A stretch of 64,000 nt of DNA from CAVYXZ01 sp965223835 (GTDB lineage: Bacteria > Chloroflexota > Anaerolineae > Aggregatilineales > Phototrophicaceae): contig CBDCXQ010000001.1 in the NCBI GenBank assembly GCA_965223835.1, positions 5,952,001-6,016,000 on the forward strand, given 5' to 3'. The position numbers were made by a program, and so were the translations under genes. Of the stretch, positions 8,462 to 17,397 are shown in pieces (within the stretch, counting starts at the first letter, position 1; every line of letters starts with the position of its first letter). Under the pieces are notes generated by a model, which was given only the letters and a program-made list of their open reading frames with translations, was not told where the DNA came from and made no database searches.

Positions 8462-8476
8462 TGATACCAAGTATCA
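8462..8476. promoter_or_regulatory. Zur-type operator TGATACCAAGTATCA
   Basis: Perfect 6-3-6 palindrome (TGATAC/GTATCA) placed at the expected transcription start. It matches the two boxes at the zur promoter in length, half-sites and central CAA/TTG. It lies 25 nt before the start codon of the binding protein at 8501. Confidence 0.7.
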
Positions 8477-8500
8477 ATTACTTATCAGAAGGAGAGAAAC

Positions 8501-9691
8501 ATGAAAGTGATTATCCGTTTGCTGGTTGTTGTCGTCCTCAGCTTGACCACCCTTGCTGTCAGCGCCCAGGAAGTGAATCCGCTCGAATGCATCAGTGATT
8601 ACAATGCCAGTGTTGATTATTTCCCGGATAAGGTTGAGGCTGTTTACAGCGCACAGTGGGCAGTGGAATACTTCAATCACTACAAAGTCGTCACCGTAGA
8701 CAGCACCTATGATAATCCGGCAGTCGAACCACTCATTGAGCAATATGTTCTGGTGCAGTGCGGCGCACCGGTTCCAGAAGAATTTGTTGATGCTGAGAAT
8801 ACATTGGTGATTGATGTCCCAGTCCAGCGTATGATCGAGGGTGGCGGCGGCGTACTCGGCGCTATCGAAATGCTGGACCTGGTCGACCAGATGGTCGCCT
8901 GGCGTGATCAATACACAACCGGAATTCCTTATCTTGAGCAAATTGACGCCAAATACCTTTCAGGTGATCTGGGAGATATTGGCGAATATGGCTCCGGTTG
9001 GGAGGCAACCGTTGACTTCGAGCCAGACTTATTCATCGCGTATGATGACACCGAAACCATTCAAGAAGCGCGCAGTCTGGGTGTGCCCTACGTCTTTTAT
9101 AGTCCATTTTCTGAAGCGCCGCTGGGATCCGCCGAGCAACTCAAGTTTCTGGCCCTCTTCTTCAATATTGAAGCGCAGGCTAACGAACTATTTGTACCCA
9201 TCGAGACGGAATACCTGCGCTTACTAAAACTGGCACAAGCCCAGGAGAGTCAACCGACCGTGCTGCTGGGTAACATCAGCGGCCAGGGCTTTAACACACG
9301 CCCGCTCAATCGCATCGAGTCCATTCTGATACAAGATGCTGGTGGGCAACTCGTCCTCGATGAAAGTAGTTTTGATTATTCGGGCTTCTTCCCGGCAGTT
9401 TCGCTGGAAACGGCTATCGAAGCAGGAGCCGATGCCGAATACTGGTTCAGCATGGCCTATTTACCAGCAGAAGCCAATGCTTCGGCCTTTATTGCCAGTG
9501 ATCCACTCAATGGTGAATTTAGCGCGTTAAGCAATGGCAACATGTTCCACCGTTTTGGTCGTGATGAGGATTACTTCCGCACTGCCGCGATCCGGGTTGA
9601 TGAATTGCTGGCTGACATCGTCAGTATTTTATACCCAGAATTGTTACCTGACCACGAGATTGTCCACCTACAACGCATTCCAGCAGCTTAG
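8501..9691 (+). CDS. ABC substrate-binding protein, PF01497-like (paralog 2)
   Basis: 396 residues with a clear signal peptide (MKVIIRLLVVVVLSLTTLAVSA-QE). It shares with paralogs 1, 3 and 4 the mature N-terminal signature (C, then DYFPDKVEA, NHYKVVTV, YVLVQCGAP) and the EAPLGSAEQLKFLALFFN motif. GGAG sits upstream of the ATG. It is the first gene behind a promoter with a Zur-type operator and is followed by a second binding protein, a FecCD permease and an ATPase. It therefore most likely captures a metal complex outside the membrane for this transporter. A zinc complex fits the operator; iron-siderophore or cobalamin cannot be excluded by sequence. Confidence 0.8.
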   Translation: MKVIIRLLVVVVLSLTTLAVSAQEVNPLECISDYNASVDYFPDKVEAVYSAQWAVEYFNHYKVVTVDSTYDNPAVEPLIEQYVLVQCGAPVPEEFVDAENTLVIDVPVQRMIEGGGGVLGAIEMLDLVDQMVAWRDQYTTGIPYLEQIDAKYLSGDLGDIGEYGSGWEATVDFEPDLFIAYDDTETIQEARSLGVPYVFYSPFSEAPLGSAEQLKFLALFFNIEAQANELFVPIETEYLRLLKLAQAQESQPTVLLGNISGQGFNTRPLNRIESILIQDAGGQLVLDESSFDYSGFFPAVSLETAIEAGADAEYWFSMAYLPAEANASAFIASDPLNGEFSALSNGNMFHRFGRDEDYFRTAAIRVDELLADIVSILYPELLPDHEIVHLQRIPAA

Positions 9692-9726
9692 CGAACGCGC
9701 ATTCCATTGCACAAAAGGAGCATACC

Positions 9727-10905
9727 GTGCGTCAATCAATTTTCCTGATTTTAATGTTGCTGATGAGCGTCGTATCAACTGTTGCTCAAGACAGCAATCA
9801 GCAAGAATGTGTCACCGACTTTGACTCTGAAACGGATTACTTTCCTGACAAAGTTGAAGTCAATCATGCCGCGCTTTTTCAGGTGGAATACTATAACAAC
9901 TACAAAGTTGTCCGTACACAGGCCGACGCGGAATACTTTACGCCGATCTCGGCGAACGAAGTCTATGTTTTGGTCCAATGCGGCACGACTGCGCCTGAAT
10001 CGACAGGCGATCTCAGTGACGCAACGGTCATTGAAGTACCTGTGCAGCGAGTGAGTACCGGGAACAATGAAGAAGTGGCTGCCTTAATCGAACTAGGGTT
10101 AGCAGATCGCATTGTTTCTTTGGGAACCCCCACGAACAGTGCTGATGCTTGGCATCCCTTGATTAAGGAAATGATAGACAGTGGCATTCCGGTTACAGGG
10201 ACATCGTTCAGCATTAATCTGGAAACGGTGGTTGTTCAGGAACCAGATTTGTTAATCCTCCTCACCTGGATTGGTAATCAGCAAGAGAATCTTGAAATTG
10301 CGCGAGAATTGGGTATCCCGACAGTGGGGCATCATGTTTGGCTGGAACCGACCCCGCTTGGACGAGCCGAGTGGCTAAAATTCTTTGCACTCTTTTTTAA
10401 CCAGGAAGCGGAAGCCAATGCGGTCTACGGGGATATTGAACAGCGCTACACGGAAATTCGGAATCTCACCACTGAACAGGATGAGAAACCCAGTGCCTTT
10501 TTCGCTCAGGTCGGCGAGACAAACTCGGTGAGCCAGAACGATTTTCAGGCCCAACTGATCGTCGATGCGGGCGGCATTAATGTCCTGGCTGATGCTGAAG
10601 CGCCAGCCTATCCCACACCCCTCAGTCTTGAAACCTTGACTACGCTGGCAGGTGATGCTTCCTACTGGTTTACGAGTAGTGACACTCAGCTTGAGGCGGT
10701 CTCCTCAAATGTTTTTGCCGCTATCAATCTTGGACAGGTCTATGCCACCACGAATGCCCTGCCACTGAGTGGGCATTCCTACTTTGGTGATGCCATCTTT
10801 CGGGCCGATTTGCTTCTACAGGATTTTGCGGCGGTCCTGCATCCCGAATTGTTTCCTGATTATGAACTCATCTGGTTAAAGCCGCTGGCAGTTGAACAAT
10901 CCTGA
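9727..10905 (+). CDS. ABC substrate-binding protein, PF01497-like (paralog 3)
   Basis: 392 residues, GTG start with AAAGGAG upstream. Signal peptide MRQSIFLILMLLMSVVSTVA-QD. It has the family signature (ECVTDFD...DYFPDKVEV, NNYKVVR, YVLVQCGT) and TPLGRAEWLKFFALFFN. It lies 35 nt after paralog 2 and 6 nt before the permease, so all are one transcript. Two adjacent binding proteins for one permease suggest two ligand forms or a relay. Divergence from paralog 2 outside the shared motifs argues for different ligands (inference). Confidence 0.8.
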   Translation: MRQSIFLILMLLMSVVSTVAQDSNQQECVTDFDSETDYFPDKVEVNHAALFQVEYYNNYKVVRTQADAEYFTPISANEVYVLVQCGTTAPESTGDLSDATVIEVPVQRVSTGNNEEVAALIELGLADRIVSLGTPTNSADAWHPLIKEMIDSGIPVTGTSFSINLETVVVQEPDLLILLTWIGNQQENLEIARELGIPTVGHHVWLEPTPLGRAEWLKFFALFFNQEAEANAVYGDIEQRYTEIRNLTTEQDEKPSAFFAQVGETNSVSQNDFQAQLIVDAGGINVLADAEAPAYPTPLSLETLTTLAGDASYWFTSSDTQLEAVSSNVFAAINLGQVYATTNALPLSGHSYFGDAIFRADLLLQDFAAVLHPELFPDYELIWLKPLAVEQS

Positions 10906-10911
10906 GGCGCT

Positions 10912-12036
10912 ATGGTCGATTATCGTCTTCACGTTGAACAAGATACAACCGTCCCTACATCGGTGGGGACGGATCATTCTGATCTCCCAGTCAGGGGAAC
11001 TCGTGCTGGCTATCACCTACTGGTGTTCATAGTTTTAGGTGTGCTGGGTATTTTCGTTTTTTTACTTTCTCTGAGCTGGTCTTCTGTTCCTATTCCATTC
11101 GATCAGATTCTGAAGATTCTGCTGGGCTATGAACCTGAACGGGCTGTCTTTCGCACGATTGTCATGGATATACGGCTGCCCCGCGTTCTGACTGCGACAA
11201 TGGTCGGCGCTGGGCTGGGACTGGCAGGTCTGCAAATGCAAACGCTGTTTCGCAACCCGCTGGCAAGTCCGTTTACACTGGGGGTTTCTTCTGGGGCGAG
11301 TCTGGGTGTTGCCCTCATCATCATCGTCGCACCCGTCAGCATTGGTTATGGCACCCTGGGCGCTGCCTGGATTAGCAATTTAAGTACGGTGGCGGGCGCA
11401 GCAGTCGGCGCTTTTCTGGTTCTTTCCCTGATGCTGCTGGTTGCCTCGCGGGTCCAAGATATGGCGATTGTCTTGTTGTTTGGGGTGGTGGTTGGCGCAC
11501 TCGTTGGTGCCATCGTGACGGTTCTGGTCTACTTTGCTGATGAAAACCGCACCCGTGAATTTGTGGAATGGGGTTTTGGTAGTTTTCAGAAAGTCCGCTG
11601 GGATGAAATGGCCTACTTTATCCCTGTGACGCTCGTTGGTGTCGGCATCGCGGTGCTGTCAACCAAATATCTGAATGTGCTGCTACTGGGCGAAAACTAC
11701 GCTCAGAGTATGGGCTTGAATGTTCGGCGGGCACGTCTGGTCATCATGACCAGTGCCTCGGTAATGGCTGGGGTTGTCGTCGCTTATGCCGGTCCCATTG
11801 GCTTTTTGGGTATCGCGATTCCCCATCTGGCGCGTGGCATTTTCGGGACATCTGATCATCGTGTCTTGGTGCCTGGCTCGGTGTTTATTGGTATCGCCCT
11901 GGCACTGGCCTGTGGCATTCTCGCCGAACTTCCGGGTACATCTCTAAGCCTGCCCATCAATGCGGCAACAGCCTTGTTTGGCGCTCCGGTTGCCCTCTGG
12001 GTACTGCTGCGAGCTAGGCGCGGGAGTTGGCTATGA
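10912..12036 (+). CDS. FecCD/BtuC-type ABC transporter permease
   Basis: 374 residues with about ten membrane segments after a hydrophilic N-terminus of some 35 residues. FecCD family marks are RLPRVLTATMVGAGLGLAG, LFRNPLASPFTLGVSSGASLG and GPIGFLGIAIPHLAR. It starts 6 nt after paralog 3 and overlaps the ATPase start by four bases (ATGA). It transports metal chelates such as siderophores, haem or cobalamin in known members. Here the Zur-type operator suggests a zinc chelate. Confidence 0.88.
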   Translation: MVDYRLHVEQDTTVPTSVGTDHSDLPVRGTRAGYHLLVFIVLGVLGIFVFLLSLSWSSVPIPFDQILKILLGYEPERAVFRTIVMDIRLPRVLTATMVGAGLGLAGLQMQTLFRNPLASPFTLGVSSGASLGVALIIIVAPVSIGYGTLGAAWISNLSTVAGAAVGAFLVLSLMLLVASRVQDMAIVLLFGVVVGALVGAIVTVLVYFADENRTREFVEWGFGSFQKVRWDEMAYFIPVTLVGVGIAVLSTKYLNVLLLGENYAQSMGLNVRRARLVIMTSASVMAGVVVAYAGPIGFLGIAIPHLARGIFGTSDHRVLVPGSVFIGIALALACGILAELPGTSLSLPINAATALFGAPVALWVLLRARRGSWL

Positions 12037-13073
12037 ACGACGCCGTCATTACCAGTGAAAACCTGACGATAGGGTATCGTCCAAAGCGTTCTGAGGCGCG
12101 ACCTGTATTGGCCGACATTGATCTCAAGCTCCATCGCGGTGAATTCGTGTGTCTGCTCGGTCCCAATGGTGCGGGTAAATCGACCCTGTTGCGCACACTA
12201 GCGGGTACACAAGCGCCACTCAGCGGACAGGTGTTTATCACCGACACGAACATTGAAAATTTGGATAAATGCTCGCTGGCTCAGCGTTTGAGCGTCGTAC
12301 TTACAGATCGATTGGTCGTTGGCAATTTGACCGGCTACGAACTGGTGAGTTTGGGGCGCTTTCCCTACACTGGAATCATGGGACGGCTCACACACCACGA
12401 TCATCAAGCGGTAGCGTGGGCGCTGCGGGTTACGCATTGTGAAGAACTCGCCTCACAGTATGTATCAGAGTTAAGCGACGGTCAGCGGCAACGCATTTTG
12501 ATTGCTCGGGCGCTGGCGCAAGAACCGGAGTTTATGTTGTTGGATGAGCCAACCGCATTTCTTGATCTCCCGACCCGGGTCGAAATTACCGGCTTGTTGC
12601 GCCGTCTGGCACGTGAGGCTGGACTGGCGGTTTTGCTGTCCACCCATGATCTCGATCTCGCACTTCGCTCGGCGGACACCCTCTGGCTGATTACACCCGA
12701 TGGGCAGATTATTGCTGGTGCGCCCGAAGATCTGGTCTTGCAGGGTCGTTTTGCCGCTGCATTTCCCAGTCAGGAACTCGATTTTGATATGAGCATTGGT
12801 GGTTTTCGCCATCGTACTGAACCCAGGGGTCGCATCTGGCTCAAAGATGATGGACTGCCCACCGTCTGGATGCGCCGTGCGCTCGAACGGGAAGGCTACG
12901 AAGTGATGACCCAGCATGAACCAGGTTCGCTAAACGGCAATCTCTACATTGACTACAATAGGGACGGCGACAAACCAATGTGGTTACTGCGTTCATCAAA
13001 GGAAGAACTATACAATGACGATATTGGATCTGTTATCGCTCAATTACGTTATTGGGAAAAGACATCAAAATGA
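12033..13073 (+). CDS. ABC transporter ATPase with C-terminal extension
   Basis: About 346 residues, some 90 longer than typical FecE/BtuD ATPases. The core has Walker A GPNGAGKST, signature LSDGQRQRILIARAL (Asp where most have Gly), Walker B FMLLDEP and switch STHDLDLAL. After about residue 255 comes an extra domain (from IGGFRHRTEPRGRIWLKDDG to the end) with a small alpha/beta look that I do not recognise. The ATG at 12033 has GGGAG 6 nt upstream and overlaps the permease stop. The next gene overlaps its stop as well, so translation is coupled. The extension could be a regulatory domain sensing the imported ligand (inference). Confidence 0.85.
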   Translation: MNDAVITSENLTIGYRPKRSEARPVLADIDLKLHRGEFVCLLGPNGAGKSTLLRTLAGTQAPLSGQVFITDTNIENLDKCSLAQRLSVVLTDRLVVGNLTGYELVSLGRFPYTGIMGRLTHHDHQAVAWALRVTHCEELASQYVSELSDGQRQRILIARALAQEPEFMLLDEPTAFLDLPTRVEITGLLRRLAREAGLAVLLSTHDLDLALRSADTLWLITPDGQIIAGAPEDLVLQGRFAAAFPSQELDFDMSIGGFRHRTEPRGRIWLKDDGLPTVWMRRALEREGYEVMTQHEPGSLNGNLYIDYNRDGDKPMWLLRSSKEELYNDDIGSVIAQLRYWEKTSK

Positions 13074-14374
13074 GCGGTTATGATTTAGGCGATGGCCTGA
13101 CTTTGCGCTGGGCAGATGAAAATGATATTGAAAAAATCGTTACTTTCAATGGCTGGGTTCATTCTCGTAACCCGGACGGTACACTTGCACCAACTTATAT
13201 GGCACGAACGCGGGCCTCGATGGATGGTCGCCATCCATTGATTCGTGCCAATCACTTTACCCTGGTAGAAGACACACGGACAGGTGCGATTGTTTCAACC
13301 CAGGCTTACTTGTGCCAAAACTGGACCTATGCTGGGCTGCCAATCGAAGTTGGGCAAGTTGAGTTTGTCGGCACCCATCCTGACTATCGCCGACGTGGAC
13401 TTATTCGTCGGCAAATGGATATGATGCAGCGCTTGTTTGACGAAAGAGATCAACTCGTTCAGGTTATTAACGGCATTCCCTGGTTTTATCGACAATTTGG
13501 TTATGAACTCGCACTGGGACGGGGTGGTGGCAGAAAAGCTGTCTTACACAAGTTGCGCGATGTAGCGAAACAAGCTGATAATACGTATCGCGTGCGTCAG
13601 GCTGTAAAAGCGGATTGGTCGTTTATTGCTGATCTCGAAGCGAATAGCCATAAAAGATCATTATTGGCTTGCCTGCGAACCGAAGCCGCCTGGCAATATG
13701 AATTTGAACGGGATGAGTACGATGTATTCCGGCGTGTTTTCAGGATCATTGAAGCCGCAAATGGCGAACCGGTGGGCTATTATGCTTATGCTCCGCTCTG
13801 GCAAACACCAACCTTTTGGGTTGAGCATTTTGAAATTCGTACCGATCTTTCCTGGTTGGAAATCGTGCCGGTTATGGTGGCTGATATACTCACCTTATGT
13901 CAGGAAATTGATGGGGTTGCCGAGATTGCCTTCTGGTTGGGCACAGCGCATCCCTTATTTCAGATATTGCCGAAGAGTCTGGCACAAGCACTGGAGCCAG
14001 GTTCCTGGTATGTGCGTGTAGCAAATATTGAGCAGTTTCTACGGCATATAGCGCCCGTTTTGCAAGCTAGGCTTGCCAACTCGGTGGCGCGTGAATACAC
14101 AGGCAAGATCGCGCTCAACTTTTTCCGTACTGGTATTGTCATGCATTTCGAACGAGGTGTTCTGCAATTTGTTGAACCCTGGACTTCACCTACTGCTACC
14201 GATGGCGACGCGCGCTTTTCAGGATTATCTTTTCTACAATTATTATTCGGGCATCGTTCACTGGATGAACTTGAGGCAGCACTGGATGATTGCGCTGTTG
14301 TAACTGAAGAGGCACGGGTACTGCTCGATATTCTCTTTCCTAAACGCCCCTCTAATGTGTGGGCAATTGGCTGA
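13070..14374 (+). CDS. GNAT-family N-acetyltransferase
   Basis: About 434 residues. The N-terminal 150 form a GNAT domain with the acetyl-CoA loop in VGTHPDYRRRGLIRRQM (Q/RxxGxG/A-like) and the following NGIPWFYRQFGYELA, typical of Eis-like multidomain acetyltransferases. A second, weaker GNAT-like half and a C-terminal domain follow. The ATG at 13070 overlaps the ATPase stop (ATGA). Its place as last gene of a probable metal-chelate importer suggests it modifies the imported ligand or an intermediate, but a general resistance or housekeeping role is equally open. Confidence 0.75.
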   Translation: MSGYDLGDGLTLRWADENDIEKIVTFNGWVHSRNPDGTLAPTYMARTRASMDGRHPLIRANHFTLVEDTRTGAIVSTQAYLCQNWTYAGLPIEVGQVEFVGTHPDYRRRGLIRRQMDMMQRLFDERDQLVQVINGIPWFYRQFGYELALGRGGGRKAVLHKLRDVAKQADNTYRVRQAVKADWSFIADLEANSHKRSLLACLRTEAAWQYEFERDEYDVFRRVFRIIEAANGEPVGYYAYAPLWQTPTFWVEHFEIRTDLSWLEIVPVMVADILTLCQEIDGVAEIAFWLGTAHPLFQILPKSLAQALEPGSWYVRVANIEQFLRHIAPVLQARLANSVAREYTGKIALNFFRTGIVMHFERGVLQFVEPWTSPTATDGDARFSGLSFLQLLFGHRSLDELEAALDDCAVVTEEARVLLDILFPKRPSNVWAIG

Positions 14375-14485
14375 AGATTTGATTATCGCAAGCAAAGCTA
14401 TTCCATGTTTATCGGTTTATTGTCAGAAAACTCAGGTTACATGACCGGATCCGGTTTCAGGCACTTCTCAATGTACTTAATTTTA

Positions 14486-16903
14486 TTAGGATATGTGACT
14501 GATCTTGATGATTGGTTGGTCGGTCTTGCTGGGTTCAAGACAGCAGTCACAGGCCACAGTCGCCCTCAATCCCTCACCAACAGACATTGGTTGCATTTTT
14601 TCCACCCGCTGGTAGCGCAGCAAGCGTGACGAGTTCGCCAGGATGCCCAGATCAGGCAAGGACTGTGCCGCCGCAGCTAGAACCGGTGGCAGGATACCGA
14701 ACGCTGCCAGTGATAAGCCAAAGAAATTGTAGACAGCAGTAAAGGCGATATTCATTTTGACCACACGCATAGTACGCTTGGCAATCCGCAGCGCTTCCGG
14801 GACAAGCATCCAATCCTCACGCATGATGGCAATGTGCGCTGCTTCCAGTGCGACATCCGTTCCTGCTACGCCCATCGCAATGCCGACATCAGCCTGCGCG
14901 AGTGCTGGGGCATCGTTGACTCCGTCGCCCACCATGACGACATGGTGGCCCTGTGCCTGATAGTCTTTAACCACTGCGATTTTATCTTCCGGCAGCAAAT
15001 TGGCCTGATAGTCAATATCGATTTTTTTGGCAATAGACTGTGCAACCCGTTCATTGTCACCAGTCAGCATCACAATTTGGCGGATGCCCTGCGAGCGCAG
15101 CGACTCAATGGCCGCGTAAATTTCGGGTCGGAGTGTGTCCGCCGCGCCCATGATACCGATCACTTCATTATTCCGGGTAACATACAATGCGGTCTTGCCC
15201 TGCGCCTCCAGTTGTAATGCAATTTCCAGCGGTTCTTGACCAATAAATCGCTGACTCCCAACAGCAATGATGTAATCGCCTATCTGAGCGCGCACGCCAA
15301 GCCCGGGGATCGCCGTAAAATCCTGGATATCGTGTAGCACCATCCCCTCACGCTGGGCGGCGTTACGAATAGCCTCGGCCAGCGGATGTTCGGAGTCACG
15401 TTCAACCGATGCGGCCAGGGTGAGGAGTTCGATCTGTGAATGACCATTGAGGGTCAGCACATCGGTGATCTGGGGTTTGCCCAACGTCAGTGTACCAGTC
15501 TTATCGAGCAGGACAACATCCGCGTGTGCCAGTGCCTCGATGTATTTGCCGCCTTTGATGAGTAGACCCAACTTAGCAGCAGCACCAATGGACGCCAGCA
15601 TGGCAATGGGGGTTGCCAGTGCGAAGGAACAGGAGCAAGCCACCACCAACACCGCCGCCGTCGAAAGGGGATTCTGACTAATCAGGAAGGTGAGTGTCGC
15701 AATCGCTGCCACTAGCGGCAGAAAATAGGTCGAACATCTATCGGCCATACGTTGGACATCGCCGCGATGCGCTTCGGCTTCTTCCACGAGTCGGATAATT
15801 TTTCCAAACGTCGTATCCACGCCGATCCCTTGTGCCCGAACCCGCAGACTGCCAAACTGCGCCAGGGTTGCGGCGAAGACCTGTGAGTCCGCGCTGGCTT
15901 CAACCGGCATTGACTCGCCGGTGATTGTGGCCTGGTTAATGGTGGCCTGCCCACTGACTACCACACCATCAACGGGTATCTGTTCACCGGGACGAACGAC
16001 AATGACATCCCCTACCTTGACCTCAGCAATCGGCAGATTAACCGTCTGCCCATCGCGCTCAACACGGGCCGTCTGAGGAGCCATGTCAGTCAGGTTCTTT
16101 AAAGCACGCCGACTGCGTTCGGTGGTGAAGCGTTCAGCATAATCACCAACCCGCATGAATAACACCACGATGGCGGCAGTCACCCATTGTCCAATGATGA
16201 GCGCAGCAATCACACCGACGGACATTAAGGTGTGTGAAATAATCTGGCGATTGCGTGCCGCGCGCACCACATTCTTGAATGTAGGATACGCAGCGATCAA
16301 CACCAGCGCATAACCTATCACCGGTGGAATATTACTCGTTACGGCTTCGAACAGACCTAACCCCTCACCAGCAACCACAACCAGCAGCACAATCCCGAAC
16401 ACCAGCCCAAAAAGGTTGAGCGCTGCCTTGCTAAAGTCATTATTGACTGTAAGGGCGGTGTCTGCGTTGCGCATTTCCGGTATCGTGTAACCAGCCCGTT
16501 CCACAGCCTGTCGTATTGTTTTCAGGCCGATATTTTCATAATCGAGCTGAATGACAGCTTTTTCAGCACTGAGCAGAACATCGACCGATTCAACACCAGG
16601 GACTCCGGCAATCGCCTGCTTGACTGTGGAGGCACAACCGGCGCAATCCATACCCTTGATCGGGACTTCAATCGTCCGGCTGCCTGCCGGTACTGTGTAT
16701 CCGGCGCGTTCAACAGCTTGCTTGATCGCATCTAAACTGACATGCTTACGATCCAGTTGGATAATAGCTTTTTCAGAACTGAGCAAGACAGCCACCGATT
16801 CAACACCAGGGACTCCGGCAATCGCCTGCTGTACTATCGAAGCACACTCGGCGCAGTCCATGCCTTTAATCGGCACTTCAAGATGCTGATTATTCGCTGC
16901 CAT
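14486..16903 (-). CDS. Heavy-metal P1B-type ATPase with two HMA domains and a CSC motif
   Basis: About 805 residues from the ATG at 16903, which overlaps the end of the repressor gene by 14 nt. Two HMA domains carry GMDCAEC (C17, C20) and GMDCAGC (C87, C90); MDC is typical of zinc/cadmium/lead HMA domains. The core has GESMPVE, DKTGTLT (D467), HPLAEA and GDGVNDAPAL, so it should be active. The membrane metal motif is CSC (423-425) where CPC is usual. Segment 7 has the YN of copper pumps, yet segment 8 reads QSLPDLGILANSSRL where copper pumps have MSxSS. The metal is therefore not settled; the CmtR-like regulator suggests cadmium, lead or zinc export. Confidence 0.88.
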   Translation of the reverse strand: MAANNQHLEVPIKGMDCAECASIVQQAIAGVPGVESVAVLLSSEKAIIQLDRKHVSLDAIKQAVERAGYTVPAGSRTIEVPIKGMDCAGCASTVKQAIAGVPGVESVDVLLSAEKAVIQLDYENIGLKTIRQAVERAGYTIPEMRNADTALTVNNDFSKAALNLFGLVFGIVLLVVVAGEGLGLFEAVTSNIPPVIGYALVLIAAYPTFKNVVRAARNRQIISHTLMSVGVIAALIIGQWVTAAIVVLFMRVGDYAERFTTERSRRALKNLTDMAPQTARVERDGQTVNLPIAEVKVGDVIVVRPGEQIPVDGVVVSGQATINQATITGESMPVEASADSQVFAATLAQFGSLRVRAQGIGVDTTFGKIIRLVEEAEAHRGDVQRMADRCSTYFLPLVAAIATLTFLISQNPLSTAAVLVVACSCSFALATPIAMLASIGAAAKLGLLIKGGKYIEALAHADVVLLDKTGTLTLGKPQITDVLTLNGHSQIELLTLAASVERDSEHPLAEAIRNAAQREGMVLHDIQDFTAIPGLGVRAQIGDYIIAVGSQRFIGQEPLEIALQLEAQGKTALYVTRNNEVIGIMGAADTLRPEIYAAIESLRSQGIRQIVMLTGDNERVAQSIAKKIDIDYQANLLPEDKIAVVKDYQAQGHHVVMVGDGVNDAPALAQADVGIAMGVAGTDVALEAAHIAIMREDWMLVPEALRIAKRTMRVVKMNIAFTAVYNFFGLSLAAFGILPPVLAAAAQSLPDLGILANSSRLLRYQRVEKMQPMSVGEGLRATVACDCCLEPSKTDQPIIKISHIS
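16584..16830. repeat. Direct repeat from duplicated HMA domains
   Basis: A 37-bp stretch is identical at 16584-16620 and 16794-16830, 210 bp (70 codons) apart, inside the two HMA domains of the P1B ATPase. The proteins there share VxQAIAGVPGVESVxVLLS. This points to a recent domain duplication or gene conversion. Confidence 0.8.
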
Positions 16904-17246
16904 TGGGTTCAACCTCCGGCAGTTCATAACGTGTGCATTCGAAAACACCACGGGCGACATCTCGGAGAAGTTCGTCGGCAGTTTCAAACAATAAGGCCAC
17001 TCTGGGGTCGCTGAGCTGGTAAATAGCATATCGCCCCTGCTGCTCACGGGTCACCAAACCACAATCGCGCAGACAACTTAAGTGGTTAGAAGCGTTGGAT
17101 TGACTGAGGCCGGTTTGCTCGACGATTTCACTGACGTTCAGCGATTTTTCACGCAAGGCTTCCAGAATGGCAAGTCGAGAAACATCTGAAAATCCGTAGA
17201 ACAGCTTTGCTTTTAGCGCAATTGCTTGGGGCTTGGCAGTTAACAT
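16890..17246 (-). CDS. ArsR-family metal-responsive repressor, CmtR-like
   Basis: 118 residues, winged helix. The recognition helix SQSNASNHLSCLRDCGLV has two Cys spaced as in the cadmium/lead sensor CmtR (LSCLRGCGL), and a third Cys (FECTRYE) near the C-terminus matches the third CmtR ligand position. It is the first gene of a two-gene operon with the P1B ATPase, with a palindromic operator just upstream. It should release DNA when cadmium, lead or possibly zinc binds the Cys site. Confidence 0.88.
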   Translation of the reverse strand: MLTAKPQAIALKAKLFYGFSDVSRLAILEALREKSLNVSEIVEQTGLSQSNASNHLSCLRDCGLVTREQQGRYAIYQLSDPRVALLFETADELLRDVARGVFECTRYELPEVEPNGSE

Positions 17247-17258
17247 GGCAACATCCTT

Positions 17259-17294
17259 ACATCAACACATCAGCATGTAATGATATGTTGATGT
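17259..17294. promoter_or_regulatory. ArsR-type operator
   Basis: ACATCAACA (17259-17267) and TGTTGATGT (17286-17294) form a perfect 9-bp inverted repeat; between them CATCAGCATGTAATGATATG carries a second, imperfect inner palindrome. It begins 12 nt upstream of the repressor start, as expected for autoregulation. Confidence 0.7.
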
Positions 17295-17397
17295 TTCTAC
17301 CCTGTCAAGGAGAAAGCGAATACGTCAGCTTGGTAGAGATTATTGGCATGTTGCGGCGAAGGTTTGAGCCTTTGATACATAAGTTTAGCATCAGTAG

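Noticed and set aside
14444..14455. ACCGGATCCGGT palindrome as an operator
   Set aside because: It lies between two convergent genes with no promoter; likely chance or a weak terminator part.
17369..17383. TGATACATAAGTTTA as a further Zur box
   Set aside because: Only one half-site matches and it lies downstream of cobQ, not at a promoter.
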